Below are positions 35,052 through 45,014 of a DNA stretch of 64,000 nucleotides, one piece after another; the stretch's first letter is position 1, and the number at the start of each line of letters is the position of its first letter. The DNA comes from VRUE01 sp044867645 (GTDB lineage Bacteria; Actinomycetota; Thermoleophilia; Solirubrobacterales; 70-9): the NCBI GenBank assembly GCA_044867645.1, contig JBIOVI010000042.1, forward strand, positions 1 through 64,000, written 5' to 3'. A program made the position numbers and the translations under genes. A model generated the notes under the pieces. That model was not told the DNA's origin, did not search any database, and worked only from the letters and a program-made list of their open reading frames with translations.

Positions 35052-36322
35052 GCCGCGACCAGACCCTCGCTGACGGGGGCCAGCGCCTTGCGGAAGCAGT
35101 CCTCGTCGCGGCCGACGCAGGCGGCGGAGAGCCGCTCGGCGCCGTAGAGCTCGGTCGCGAGCTCGCTCAGCTCCTCCACGGTCACGGCATCCACCTTGGC
35201 CAGCATCGCGTCGAGGCTTTCGATCGGCAGGCCGAACAGCGTCGCCCGCGAGATTCGCGTCATCCGTGCCGCCGTCGACTCGGAGGAAAGCACGAGGCGC
35301 CCCTTGACGTTCTCCTTGGCGCGGGTCAGCTCCTCGGCTGAGACCGGCTCCGAACGCAGGCGCTCGAGCTCGGTGCCGATCACCGCACAGGCCTCCTCGA
35401 CGTTGTCCTCGCGGGTGCCGACGTAGGTCGCCACAAGTCCCGAGTCGGTGTACTGCTCGTTGTAGGACCCGACCGAATAGGCGAGGCCGCGCTTCTCCCG
35501 CACCTCGCGGAAAAGTCGCGACGAGGTCGAGCCGCCGAAGATCGAGTCGAGGACGGCGAGTGCGTAGCGACGCTCGTCGTCCCTGACGATCCCAGGCGCG
35601 CCGAAGCAGATGTGGTACTGCTCGGTGTCCTTCGGATAAAAGCAGAGCCGTCCCGCTTCGCCGGGTCCCTGGGCGGAGGCGTTCCCTTCCCCGCCCGGCG
35701 GCGGTGAGACCAGCCTCTCCGAGAGGGCGACGATACGGTCGTGGTCGAGATGGCCGGCGGCGCCGACGACAACGTTGGCGCCGGTGTAGCGCTGGCGATG
35801 GTAGGCGTCGATGTCAGGGATCGGGATCGAGGCGATCACCTCGGCCTCACCGAGCACCCGGCGACCGAGCGGGTGCTCACCGAAGACGGCCTCGGCGAGA
35901 ATGTCGTGGACCCGGTCCTGCGGCTCGTCCTCGTACATCGCTATCTCCTCCAGCACGACCTCACGCTCGGAGTCGATTTCGGGGTAGGCCGGGGCAAGCA
36001 GCATTTCTGCCAGCAGGTCGAAGACCTCCTCGGTGTGTTCGTCGAGGAAGCGGGCGTGGAGATGGGTCGTCTCCTTGCCGGTCGCCGCGTTGACCGAGGC
36101 GCCGAGCCCGTCGAAGCGCTCGGAGATCTCGATCGCCGAGAAGCGAGCGGTGCCCTTGAACAGCAGGTGCTCGAGGAAATGCGAGACGCCGGCCTGAGCC
36201 GGCGTCTCGTTCCTGGAACCGGTGCGAACCCAGAGCCCCAGGGCCACCGATCGGACCGAAGGAACCTCCTCGGTCACGACCCGGACGCCGGGGTCGAGCT
36301 CGCTGATCCTCGCGGCGCTCAA
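35048..36322 (-). CDS. M16-family zinc peptidase (processing protease)
   Basis: About 424 residues with the inverted zinc motif HFLEHLLFKGT (HxxEH) near residue 45 and the distal glutamate in EREVVLEEIAMYEDEP. The second, inactive M16 half carries GGSTSSRLFREVREKRGLAYS. This is the pitrilysin/YmxG type, which is regularly found just after pnp, as here. The TTG chosen starts right after the pnp stop (LSAARISELDPGVRVV); a GTG 27 bp upstream would overlap pnp. Neither has a strong ribosome-binding site. Confidence 0.9.
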   Translation of the reverse strand: MSAARISELDPGVRVVTEEVPSVRSVALGLWVRTGSRNETPAQAGVSHFLEHLLFKGTARFSAIEISERFDGLGASVNAATGKETTHLHARFLDEHTEEVFDLLAEMLLAPAYPEIDSEREVVLEEIAMYEDEPQDRVHDILAEAVFGEHPLGRRVLGEAEVIASIPIPDIDAYHRQRYTGANVVVGAAGHLDHDRIVALSERLVSPPPGGEGNASAQGPGEAGRLCFYPKDTEQYHICFGAPGIVRDDERRYALAVLDSIFGGSTSSRLFREVREKRGLAYSVGSYNEQYTDSGLVATYVGTREDNVEEACAVIGTELERLRSEPVSAEELTRAKENVKGRLVLSSESTAARMTRISRATLFGLPIESLDAMLAKVDAVTVEELSELATELYGAERLSAACVGRDEDCFRKALAPVSEGLVAA

Positions 36323-36326
36323 CCGT

Positions 36327-38549
<2,223 letters not shown>

Positions 38550-38687
38550 TTAGTTGTCCTACCTCCGGCCACCCGGATGGTGGCCATTTGCTTTCAGAAC
38601 TCACGTTCTCTGTCCCCTGGGAGAGTACAGACGCCGGGACGTGCCGGTAGTTATGCACCTATAGGGACCTCTAACTCCCGGCACGTC
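38550..38687 (-). promoter_or_regulatory. Structured leader upstream of pnp
   Basis: Two inverted repeats lie in this gap. One pairs 38638-38653 with 38672-38687 over 16 positions with one mismatch and an 18-base loop, touching the stop of the DsbA-like gene. The other is GGCCACC/GGTGGCC, just before the GGAGG of pnp. No U-run follows either, so simple termination is less likely than processing or translational control. Confidence 0.5.
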
Positions 38688-39075
38688 AGGGGAAGAGGGC
38701 CGGGGTGCCGGTAACGCCGCCGCGGATGCCGGACTCGAAGTCACGACGGATCCGGACCCCCACCTCGCTCGAGCGGCGGTCCACCTCGAAGCGGCCGAGG
38801 TCGAGGTCGAGCTGCTCGACCCGAGCCCAGAGGTGGGGATCGTCGACGTGGCTGTGGTCGGCATAGAGAGAATCGACCATCTCGAAGAAGCGGCCCTGCA
38901 GTCCGGCTGCCTCGGCCGCCGCGTGCAGCGCGGGCGAGCGTGGATGCTTGCTGGCCACCGGGAAATGCCGGAAGACGAGCGCCACCGGCCGCGACGCGAT
39001 CTCGGTCCAGGCGGCGGCGCAATGGGGACAGCCGAGATCGGCATAGACGATCAGCGTCTCCCCCTCGCCGCGCAC
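38686..39075 (-). CDS. DsbA/thioredoxin-fold protein, possibly truncated
   Basis: The 129 residues carry a CPHC redox site (VYADLGCPHCAAAW), then VFRHFPVASKHPRSPALHAA and a helical insert. It ends at the cis-proline region GVTGTPALFP, where relatives continue for one more strand and helix. The first start codon (GTG) also seems late: the frame is open upstream and the open segment LTPDLTSAAIPPAGPDDHV looks like the normal lead-in, yet offers no ATG, GTG or TTG. The gene may be decaying at both ends, or use a CTG start after the peroxiredoxin stop. Confidence 0.55.
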   Translation of the reverse strand: MRGEGETLIVYADLGCPHCAAAWTEIASRPVALVFRHFPVASKHPRSPALHAAAEAAGLQGRFFEMVDSLYADHSHVDDPHLWARVEQLDLDLGRFEVDRRSSEVGVRIRRDFESGIRGGVTGTPALFP

Positions 39076-39118
39076 GTGGTCATCCGGCCCCGCCGGGGGG
39101 ATCGCCGCGCTGGTCAGA

Positions 39119-39586
39119 TCAGGCGTCAGACCGGACAGCCTCCAGGGCGTCGAAGATCACATTGGCGCCCGGGATCTCCAGGGGGGTCGGCGACTCGTGG
39201 ACCCACTCCACCGTGCCGGCCTCGTCCACCAGGACAAGCGAGCGGTTGGCGTGTCCGACCTTCTCGATGTAGGCGCCGTAAGCGCGAGCAACCTCCCCCT
39301 TCGGCTCGAAGTCGGCGAGCAGGGCGGTGTCGATTCCCAGCTTCTCCTGAAAGGCCTTGTGGGCAAAGCCGTGGTCGACGCTAATGCCAATCAGCTCGAC
39401 TCCCTTTGCGGCGATTTCCGGCTTCACCTCTTGGTAGAGCGAGAGCTGGTCGGAGCAGACCGGGCTGAAATCCATTGGGTAGAAGACGAGCAGAACCTTG
39501 CGACCTCGAAAGTCGGAGAGCGAAACACGCTCGCCGTCCTGATTGCGCAAGGTGAAGTCGGGAGCCGGCTCGCCGGCAGCGATCAT
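39119..39586 (-). CDS. Peroxiredoxin (AhpE-like, 1-Cys)
   Basis: Reduces peroxides through a single reactive cysteine. The 155 residues show PAPDFTLRNQDGERVSLSDF, FYPMDFSPVCSDQL with the peroxidatic cysteine near residue 46, ISVDHGFAHKAFQEKLG and the arginine in HANRSLVLVDEAG. No resolving cysteine is present, matching the AhpE type of actinobacteria. The ATG overlaps the rpsO stop (ATGA). The DsbA-like gene directly downstream could supply reducing partners. Confidence 0.9.
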   Translation of the reverse strand: MIAAGEPAPDFTLRNQDGERVSLSDFRGRKVLLVFYPMDFSPVCSDQLSLYQEVKPEIAAKGVELIGISVDHGFAHKAFQEKLGIDTALLADFEPKGEVARAYGAYIEKVGHANRSLVLVDEAGTVEWVHESPTPLEIPGANVIFDALEAVRSDA

Positions 39587-39852
39587 CGCCGCAGGCCGAG
39601 CTCGGCGACCAGAGAGCGATAGCGCTCGAGGTCGGTGCGCTCCAGATAGCGGAGCATGCGGCGGCGCTTGCCGACCAGCATCAGCAAGCCGCGGCGCGAG
39701 TGGTGGTCTTTGGCGTGCGAGCGGAGATGCTCGGTGAGCTCGTTGATCCGCTCGGTCAGCAAGGCGACCTGAACCTCGGCGGACCCGGTGTCGCCGTTCG
39801 CACGACCGTATTTGCCGATCAGCTCGGTCTTTTTCTCTTTCGTCAGGCTCAT
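39583..39852 (-). CDS. rpsO: 30S ribosomal protein S15
   Basis: An 89-residue protein with the full S15 pattern: KYGRANGDTGSAEVQVALLT, INELTEHLRSHAKDHHSRRG and LLMLVGKRRRMLRYLERTD. It binds the 16S rRNA central domain and a bridge to the 50S subunit. The ATG overlaps the ribF stop by four bases. In many bacteria rpsO directly precedes pnp; here two redox genes are inserted between them. Confidence 0.97.
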   Translation of the reverse strand: MSLTKEKKTELIGKYGRANGDTGSAEVQVALLTERINELTEHLRSHAKDHHSRRGLLMLVGKRRRMLRYLERTDLERYRSLVAELGLRR

Positions 39853-40742
39853 GAGGCGTCGGTGAAGCTAGCACAGACCCGCTTCGCGTCCTCGACGTCG
39901 ATCCGCATCTGGGCGATCAGATCCTCGACCCCGGCGAAGCGCTTCTCGCCCCGCAGCCTCTCGACGAAAGCAACCCGCAGCGTGGTTCCGTAGAGGTCCT
40001 GGTTGCGATCGATCAGGTAGGTCTCGATCAGAACCCCGCGACCGCTGTCGAACGTGGGGCGCACACCGACGTTGACGGCCGCCGGAACGCCGTTTGCGAA
40101 CGCGGCATAGACGCCGTGACCTGGGATCGCGAGGCGGTCGTTGGGGACGATGTTTGCGGTCGGAAAGCCCAGCTCCCGGCCCCTCTGGTCCCCCTCGACC
40201 ACGGTTCCCTCGACCATGAACGGGGCTCCGAGACAGTGCTGGGCGCGCTCCATATCGCCGGCGGCGACGAGCGCCCGGACCCGGGTGGAGGAGACGGTCT
40301 CGCCGTCGACCTCGACCAATGGCACGACCCGCGTCTCGAACTCCGTCCGCACCGCGAGCATCGCGGGGTCGCCCTTCGCCTTAGCCCCAAAGCGGAAGTT
40401 CTCGCCGACCGATACCCGCTCCGCGCTCAGCTTCGCGATCAGAATCCGCTCGATGAAGTCCTCGGCGGAGAGGGTCGCGAACTCGCGGTCGAAGGGGATG
40501 ACGACGAGCTCCCGCACGCCAAGGCCCTCGATCACGTCGCGCTTCACCTCGAAAGGCATGATCAGCTTTGGCAGCGCAGCCGGGTGGAGGATCTCGAGCG
40601 GGTGCGGGTCGAAGGTCAGCACCGTATCGGCGCCCTCGATCACGGCTTGATGACCGCGGTGAACGCCGTCGAAGGTTCCGATCGCGACGTGGCGCGGCCG
40701 TGGCTGTGCGTCGGGCAGGCGGGTGACTTCGATATTGGCCAT
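39849..40742 (-). CDS. ribF: Bifunctional riboflavin kinase/FMN adenylyltransferase
   Basis: Converts riboflavin to FMN and FAD. The 297 residues contain an N-terminal nucleotidyltransferase domain (AIGTFDGVHRGHQAVI, LTFDPHPLEIL, FGAKAKGDPA) and a C-terminal flavokinase domain (LGFPTANIVPNDRLAIPGHGVYA, NVGVRPTF, ETYLID). The start gives MANIEVTRLPDA; the upstream part of the open frame is the shadow of truB. It fits the conserved truB-ribF-rpsO order. Confidence 0.95.
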   Translation of the reverse strand: MANIEVTRLPDAQPRPRHVAIGTFDGVHRGHQAVIEGADTVLTFDPHPLEILHPAALPKLIMPFEVKRDVIEGLGVRELVVIPFDREFATLSAEDFIERILIAKLSAERVSVGENFRFGAKAKGDPAMLAVRTEFETRVVPLVEVDGETVSSTRVRALVAAGDMERAQHCLGAPFMVEGTVVEGDQRGRELGFPTANIVPNDRLAIPGHGVYAAFANGVPAAVNVGVRPTFDSGRGVLIETYLIDRNQDLYGTTLRVAFVERLRGEKRFAGVEDLIAQMRIDVEDAKRVCASFTDAS

Positions 40743-40752
40743 CAGCGATCCA

Positions 40753-41403
40753 CTAACGCAGGGCCTCCGCCGCGGCGGGCACCAGTTCTCCGATGCGCTC
40801 GGGGGGCAGCTCCGTGCCCGCGTCCTCGACCCGAAACGGGCCGATTGCGGTGCGACGCAGCTCCTCGCAATAGGCATCGCCAAGGGTCTCGATCAGGGTT
40901 CGGACGTAGGTGCCGGTCGAGCACTCGATCTCATAGCGGGCGCGCTCGGAGTCGTGGTCGAGCAGCTCGGCTTTGTAGACCTCGACGTCGCGCTCCGGCG
41001 TCGCCACGGTCTCGCCGCGGTGCGCCTTGCGGTAGAGCCGCTCGCCGCCGACCCGCACGGCAGAGGTCATCGGCACCCGCTGGCGCACGGTGCCGGTGGG
41101 CAACTGCAGCGAGGCGGGGATGATGCCGGTCTCCGTCAGCTCGCCGTCCGGGTCGCCGCTGCTGGAGCGCCAGCCGAGCCGGGCCGTCGCCAGGTAGGTC
41201 TTGGGCAGGCCGGTGAGAGTCCGCTGCAGTCGCGTCGCCCGTCCCAGCAGAACCAGCAAAAGACCAGTCGCGAAGGGATCGAGCGTTCCGGCGTGCCCCG
41301 CCTTGCAACCGCGTTCGCGTCGCACTCGCCGCACCATGTCGTGCGAGGTTATCCCTGCCGGCTTGTCGCAGAGCAGCACCGTCCCCTCCGCCTCCGCCGA
41401 CAC
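40753..41403 (-). CDS. truB: tRNA pseudouridine(55) synthase
   Basis: Makes pseudouridine 55 in the T loop of tRNAs. The 216 residues include DKPAGITSHDMVRRVRRE, the catalytic aspartate in GHAGTLDPFATGLLLVLLG, TKTYL-like LPKTYLATARLG and STGTYVRTLIETLGD. It is on the short side (family about 230-310) and lacks the C-terminal PUA-like domain. It follows nrnA by two bases. Confidence 0.93.
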   Translation of the reverse strand: MSAEAEGTVLLCDKPAGITSHDMVRRVRRERGCKAGHAGTLDPFATGLLLVLLGRATRLQRTLTGLPKTYLATARLGWRSSSGDPDGELTETGIIPASLQLPTGTVRQRVPMTSAVRVGGERLYRKAHRGETVATPERDVEVYKAELLDHDSERARYEIECSTGTYVRTLIETLGDAYCEELRRTAIGPFRVEDAGTELPPERIGELVPAAAEALR

Positions 41404-41405
41404 GT

Positions 41406-42410
41406 TCAGGAATCGAGCTGGGCGACGGTCTCGCCGCAGAGGAAGACAACCAGTTCGTCCAGCTCCAAATCGGTAGAGAAGCCGGCAGCGCGCTTATGCC
41501 CTCCGCCGCCGTGCTTGCGGGCGATCGCCGAGACGTCCACCTCGCCGCTGCTGGAGCGCAAGCTGACCTTGCGGGCCGCCCGCCCGCGGTCGCCGAGGTC
41601 GCGAATCAAAGCGGCGACCCGGGCTCCCTCGACCGAACGCAAGTGATCGATGATCCCCTCGGTCATCTCCTCCCCGGCGCCGCTTGCCGCGTAGTCGGCA
41701 GCGGTGATGTAGGCAAGCACGAGCTTGCCGTCGCAGTGGTGCTGGATCCCATCCAGGGCGCGTGAAAGCAGCCGCAACTTGGCGAGCGGCACATGCTCGT
41801 AGAGGCGTCGGTAGGTCTCGTCGACGTCGACCCCGGCTTCGATCAGGTCGGCGGCGATCCGGTGGGTACGCTCGTCGGTGTTCTCGTACATGAACTTGCC
41901 GGTGTCGGTGACCAGGCCGACGTAGAGGGCGGCGGCCATATCCGGCGTGATTTCCACCTCGAGCAGAACCGCTAGCTCGTAGACGATCTCGGCGGTGCAG
42001 GAGGCGTCGACCTCGACCAGGTTGACGTCGCCGAACAGCGTGTTGTCATGGTGGTGGTCGATGTTGATCGTGAAGTGACCGTCCTCGCTGAGGAAGTCGA
42101 CCGGCATGCGGTCGATGTTGCCGCAGTCGAGGAAGACCACCGCCCGGTCGGCCATGTCGGCCGGCGGCTCGTGGAAGACCTCCTCCAAGGGCAGGAAGCG
42201 GTACTCGATCGGCAGCGGGAACTCCTTCGCCGCCAGGAACATCACCGAGTCCTTGCCGAGCTGGGTGAGGAGCCGGTGCATGCCGAGAAGCGAGCCGAGC
42301 GCATCGCCATCGGGGCCCTCGTGGGCGGTGAGCAGGAAGCGCTCGCGGCTGCGGATCTCATTGGCGACGCGCTCGATTGCCGTGGCGTCGATATCGGTCG
42401 TCTCGCTCAT
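41406..42410 (-). CDS. nrnA: DHH-family oligoribonuclease/pAp phosphatase (NrnA-like)
   Basis: Degrades very short RNAs and 3'-phosphoadenosine 5'-phosphate. The 334 residues show AHEGPDGDALGSLLGMH, FLDCGNIDRM, the DHH motif INIDHHHDN and GLVTDTGKFMYENT. The DHHA1 domain ends with HGGGGHKRAAGF. Its position between rbfA and truB is common in Gram-positive bacteria. The ATG overlaps the rbfA stop by four bases. Confidence 0.92.
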   Translation of the reverse strand: MSETTDIDATAIERVANEIRSRERFLLTAHEGPDGDALGSLLGMHRLLTQLGKDSVMFLAAKEFPLPIEYRFLPLEEVFHEPPADMADRAVVFLDCGNIDRMPVDFLSEDGHFTINIDHHHDNTLFGDVNLVEVDASCTAEIVYELAVLLEVEITPDMAAALYVGLVTDTGKFMYENTDERTHRIAADLIEAGVDVDETYRRLYEHVPLAKLRLLSRALDGIQHHCDGKLVLAYITAADYAASGAGEEMTEGIIDHLRSVEGARVAALIRDLGDRGRAARKVSLRSSSGEVDVSAIARKHGGGGHKRAAGFSTDLELDELVVFLCGETVAQLDS

Positions 42411-42748
42411 CGCTCTTCTTCTTCGAGCAAACGCGAGATCCTCATTCCCTGCTCGACCGTCGGGTCGTAGTGGAAGGAGAGGGTCGGGGTCCGCTTCATC
42501 CGCGTCTCGGCGGCGATCTTCGACTGCAGGACCCCGTGCGAGGAGCGCAACCCGGCCAGCGCCTCCTCGCGCGCGTCCTCCTCGCCGAGCACGCTGACGT
42601 GCACCTTGGCGCTGCGGAGGTCTGGGCTGGTATCGACCGAGGTCACGGTGACGAAGCCGATCCGAGGGTCGCTCAGTTCGGTGGCGATCGCTGCGCCGAT
42701 CACCTCGCGAAGCACCTCGTTGATGCGGCGCATGCGAGGGGCGGTCAT
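42407..42748 (-). CDS. rbfA: Ribosome-binding factor A
   Basis: A KH-like 30S maturation and cold-adaptation factor. The 113 residues contain RMRRINEVLREVIGAAIATE, DPRIGFVTVTSVDTSPDLRS, AKVHVSVLG and LSFHYDPTVEQGMRISRLLE, the standard family pattern. It follows infB with a one-base gap. Confidence 0.95.
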   Translation of the reverse strand: MTAPRMRRINEVLREVIGAAIATELSDPRIGFVTVTSVDTSPDLRSAKVHVSVLGEEDAREEALAGLRSSHGVLQSKIAAETRMKRTPTLSFHYDPTVEQGMRISRLLEEEER

Positions 42749-42749
42749 C

Positions 42750-45014
42750 CTACTCCAGCGTCTGCTCGACCTGCTTGGTCTTGAAGAACTCGAGCACGTC
42801 GCCCTCCTTGACGTCGGCGTAGCCCTCGAGCACGATGCCGCACTCCTGGCCCTCCTCGACCTCCTGCACGTTGTCTTTGAAACGGCGCAGGGAGCCGAGC
42901 TTGCCGTCCCAGATCACCGTTCCCTCGCGGATCAGGCGGACGTTGGCGTCGCGGGCGACTTTGCCCTCGGTGACGATGCAGCCGGCGATGCGGCCGACTT
43001 TGGAGGCCTTGAAGGTCTGTTTGATCTCCGCCTCGCCGAGGATCTCCTCGACCTCGACCGCCTCGAGCATTCCCTCCATCGCGTTGCGCAGGTCCTCGGT
43101 GATTTTGTAGATCACCGAGTAGGTGCGGACGTCGACCCCCTCGCGCTCGGCGGCTCGGCGGGCGTCGGCCAGCGGGCGCACGTTGAAGCCGATCACGATC
43201 GCTTCCGAGGCAGAGGCCAGCATTACGTCGGACTCGTTTATGCCGCCGGTCTGCGAGTGGATGATGTTGATTCCCACCTGCTCCTGCGGGACTTTGGCGA
43301 TCTCGTCCTGGAGAGCCTCCAGCGAGCCGGCGACGTCGGCCTTGAGGACGATGTTGAGCTCCTTGATGTCGCCTTCCTGGGCACGGGAGAAGACCTCCTC
43401 GAGGCTGACCTTGCGCGCCTGGCGCCGGGCCAGGGCCTCGGTCTTGAGCCGGTTGCCGCGCTCCTGGGCGAGCTGACGGGCGCGGCGGTCGTTCTCGACC
43501 ACGCGCACGTGCTCTCCCGCCTCGCAGACCCCGTCGAAGCCGAGCACCTCGACCGGCATTCCCGGTCCCGCTTTCTGCACCCGGTCGCCGGTGAAGTCGT
43601 GCATCGCCCGCACCCGCCCCCATTGCGGGCCGGCGACTAGGGCGTCGCCCACCGCGAGTGTGCCGCGCTGGACGAGGATCGTGACGACCGGGCCGCGGCC
43701 GGGATCGAGCTGCGACTCGACCACCGTGCCGGAAGCCGGGGCGTTTGGGTTAGCGCCGAGCTCCTCGAGCTCGCTGACCAACAGGATCATGTCGAGCAGG
43801 TTCTCGAGGCCTTCGTGCGTCTTGGCGGAGACGTCGCAGTAAACAGTCTCCCCGCCCCAGTCCTCGGGCGTAAGGCCATCGGTGGCAAGCTCGTTGCGGA
43901 CGCGGTCGGGCTGCGCGCCCTCTTTGTCGATCTTGTTGACAGCGATCAGAATCGGCACGTCGGCCGCGCGGGCGTGGTCGATCGCCTCTTTGGTCTGCGG
44001 CATGACGCCGTCGTCGGCGGCGACGACAACGACGGCGATGTCGGTGACCTTGGCGCCGCGGGCACGCATCGCGGTGAAGGCCGCGTGGCCCGGGGTGTCG
44101 AGGAAGGTGATCGTCTTGTCGCTGTGGTGAACCTGGTAGGCGCCAATGTGCTGGGTGATCCCACCGGCCTCGCCGGCCGCAACCTCGGTCTCGCGGATCG
44201 CGTCGAGCAGGGACGTCTTGCCGTGGTCGACGTGACCCATGATCGTGACCACGGGGGGGCGCGGGGCAAGCGAGTCCTCGGGGTCCTCGAACTCCGGCGC
44301 CTCGGGCTCCTCCTCGGCGGCGGTGACGATCTCGATCTTGCGGTCGTACTCGTCGGCGATCGCCTTGATCGACTCGTCGGTGAGGGTCTGGGTGAGCGTC
44401 GCCATCTCCCCCATCGTCATCAGCTTCTTGATCACCTCGGCGCTGCCCAGGCCGAGCAGCTCGGCGACCTCGCGCACGGTCGCCCCCGAGTTGACCTTGG
44501 TCGCCTCCGGCTCGGCCGGCTCCTCCGTTTTGACCGGCGGCTCCTCGAGCAGGGGCCGGCGGCGCCTGCCCCCCCGCCGCCGCGGCGGCCGCTGCGGCGG
44601 CGGACCGCCCATCTGGTCGCGACGAGCCGCCTGCGAGTCGATCACGACCCGCCGTTTCTTCGTCGACCCAGTTGGTTTTTTGGCGGCGGGAGACGGTTTG
44701 GCGGCAGGTTTCTCCGTCGGTTGCGCAGCTGCTTTCGAGGCCGTCTTTCCATCGCCTTTCGGCGACGCCACCTCGGCCTTGGGCTTTGATTGCGCGGGGG
44801 CGGGCTTAGCCTCTGCTTTCGGCGCGGGTTTGGTCGCGGTCGCGGTACCGCCGCCATTCTCCTTGGCGGCCGCAAGCGCTTTCAGCGCCTCACCCTCCTC
44901 GACGCTGGAGGCCGCGGCTTTCGCCTCGATCCCGGCCTTTTTCAGCGCCGCAAGCAGCTCTTTGCTGGCGACACCCTGCGCCTTGGCGATTTCATGAACG
45001 CGCTTCTTTGCCAC
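42750..45014 (-). CDS. infB: Translation initiation factor IF-2
   Basis: A GTPase that brings fMet-tRNA to the 30S subunit. The 754 residues start with MAKKRVHEIAKAQGVASKEL, followed by an Ala/Lys/Pro-rich linker and a basic patch rich in Arg-Arg-Gly (residues about 125-155). The G domain has GHVDHGKT, DTPGHAAF and NKIDKEG, and domains II-IV end in the C1/C2 fMet-binding part. It begins with GTG, whose G is the last base of the nusA stop (TAGTG). Confidence 0.96.
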   Translation of the reverse strand: MAKKRVHEIAKAQGVASKELLAALKKAGIEAKAAASSVEEGEALKALAAAKENGGGTATATKPAPKAEAKPAPAQSKPKAEVASPKGDGKTASKAAAQPTEKPAAKPSPAAKKPTGSTKKRRVVIDSQAARRDQMGGPPPQRPPRRRGGRRRRPLLEEPPVKTEEPAEPEATKVNSGATVREVAELLGLGSAEVIKKLMTMGEMATLTQTLTDESIKAIADEYDRKIEIVTAAEEEPEAPEFEDPEDSLAPRPPVVTIMGHVDHGKTSLLDAIRETEVAAGEAGGITQHIGAYQVHHSDKTITFLDTPGHAAFTAMRARGAKVTDIAVVVVAADDGVMPQTKEAIDHARAADVPILIAVNKIDKEGAQPDRVRNELATDGLTPEDWGGETVYCDVSAKTHEGLENLLDMILLVSELEELGANPNAPASGTVVESQLDPGRGPVVTILVQRGTLAVGDALVAGPQWGRVRAMHDFTGDRVQKAGPGMPVEVLGFDGVCEAGEHVRVVENDRRARQLAQERGNRLKTEALARRQARKVSLEEVFSRAQEGDIKELNIVLKADVAGSLEALQDEIAKVPQEQVGINIIHSQTGGINESDVMLASASEAIVIGFNVRPLADARRAAEREGVDVRTYSVIYKITEDLRNAMEGMLEAVEVEEILGEAEIKQTFKASKVGRIAGCIVTEGKVARDANVRLIREGTVIWDGKLGSLRRFKDNVQEVEEGQECGIVLEGYADVKEGDVLEFFKTKQVEQTLE

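Noticed and set aside
44560..44620. Dense CGC/CGG stretch in infB as a structured repeat
   Set aside because: It encodes the Arg/Gly-rich basic patch of the IF-2 linker, a usual feature of actinobacterial IF-2.
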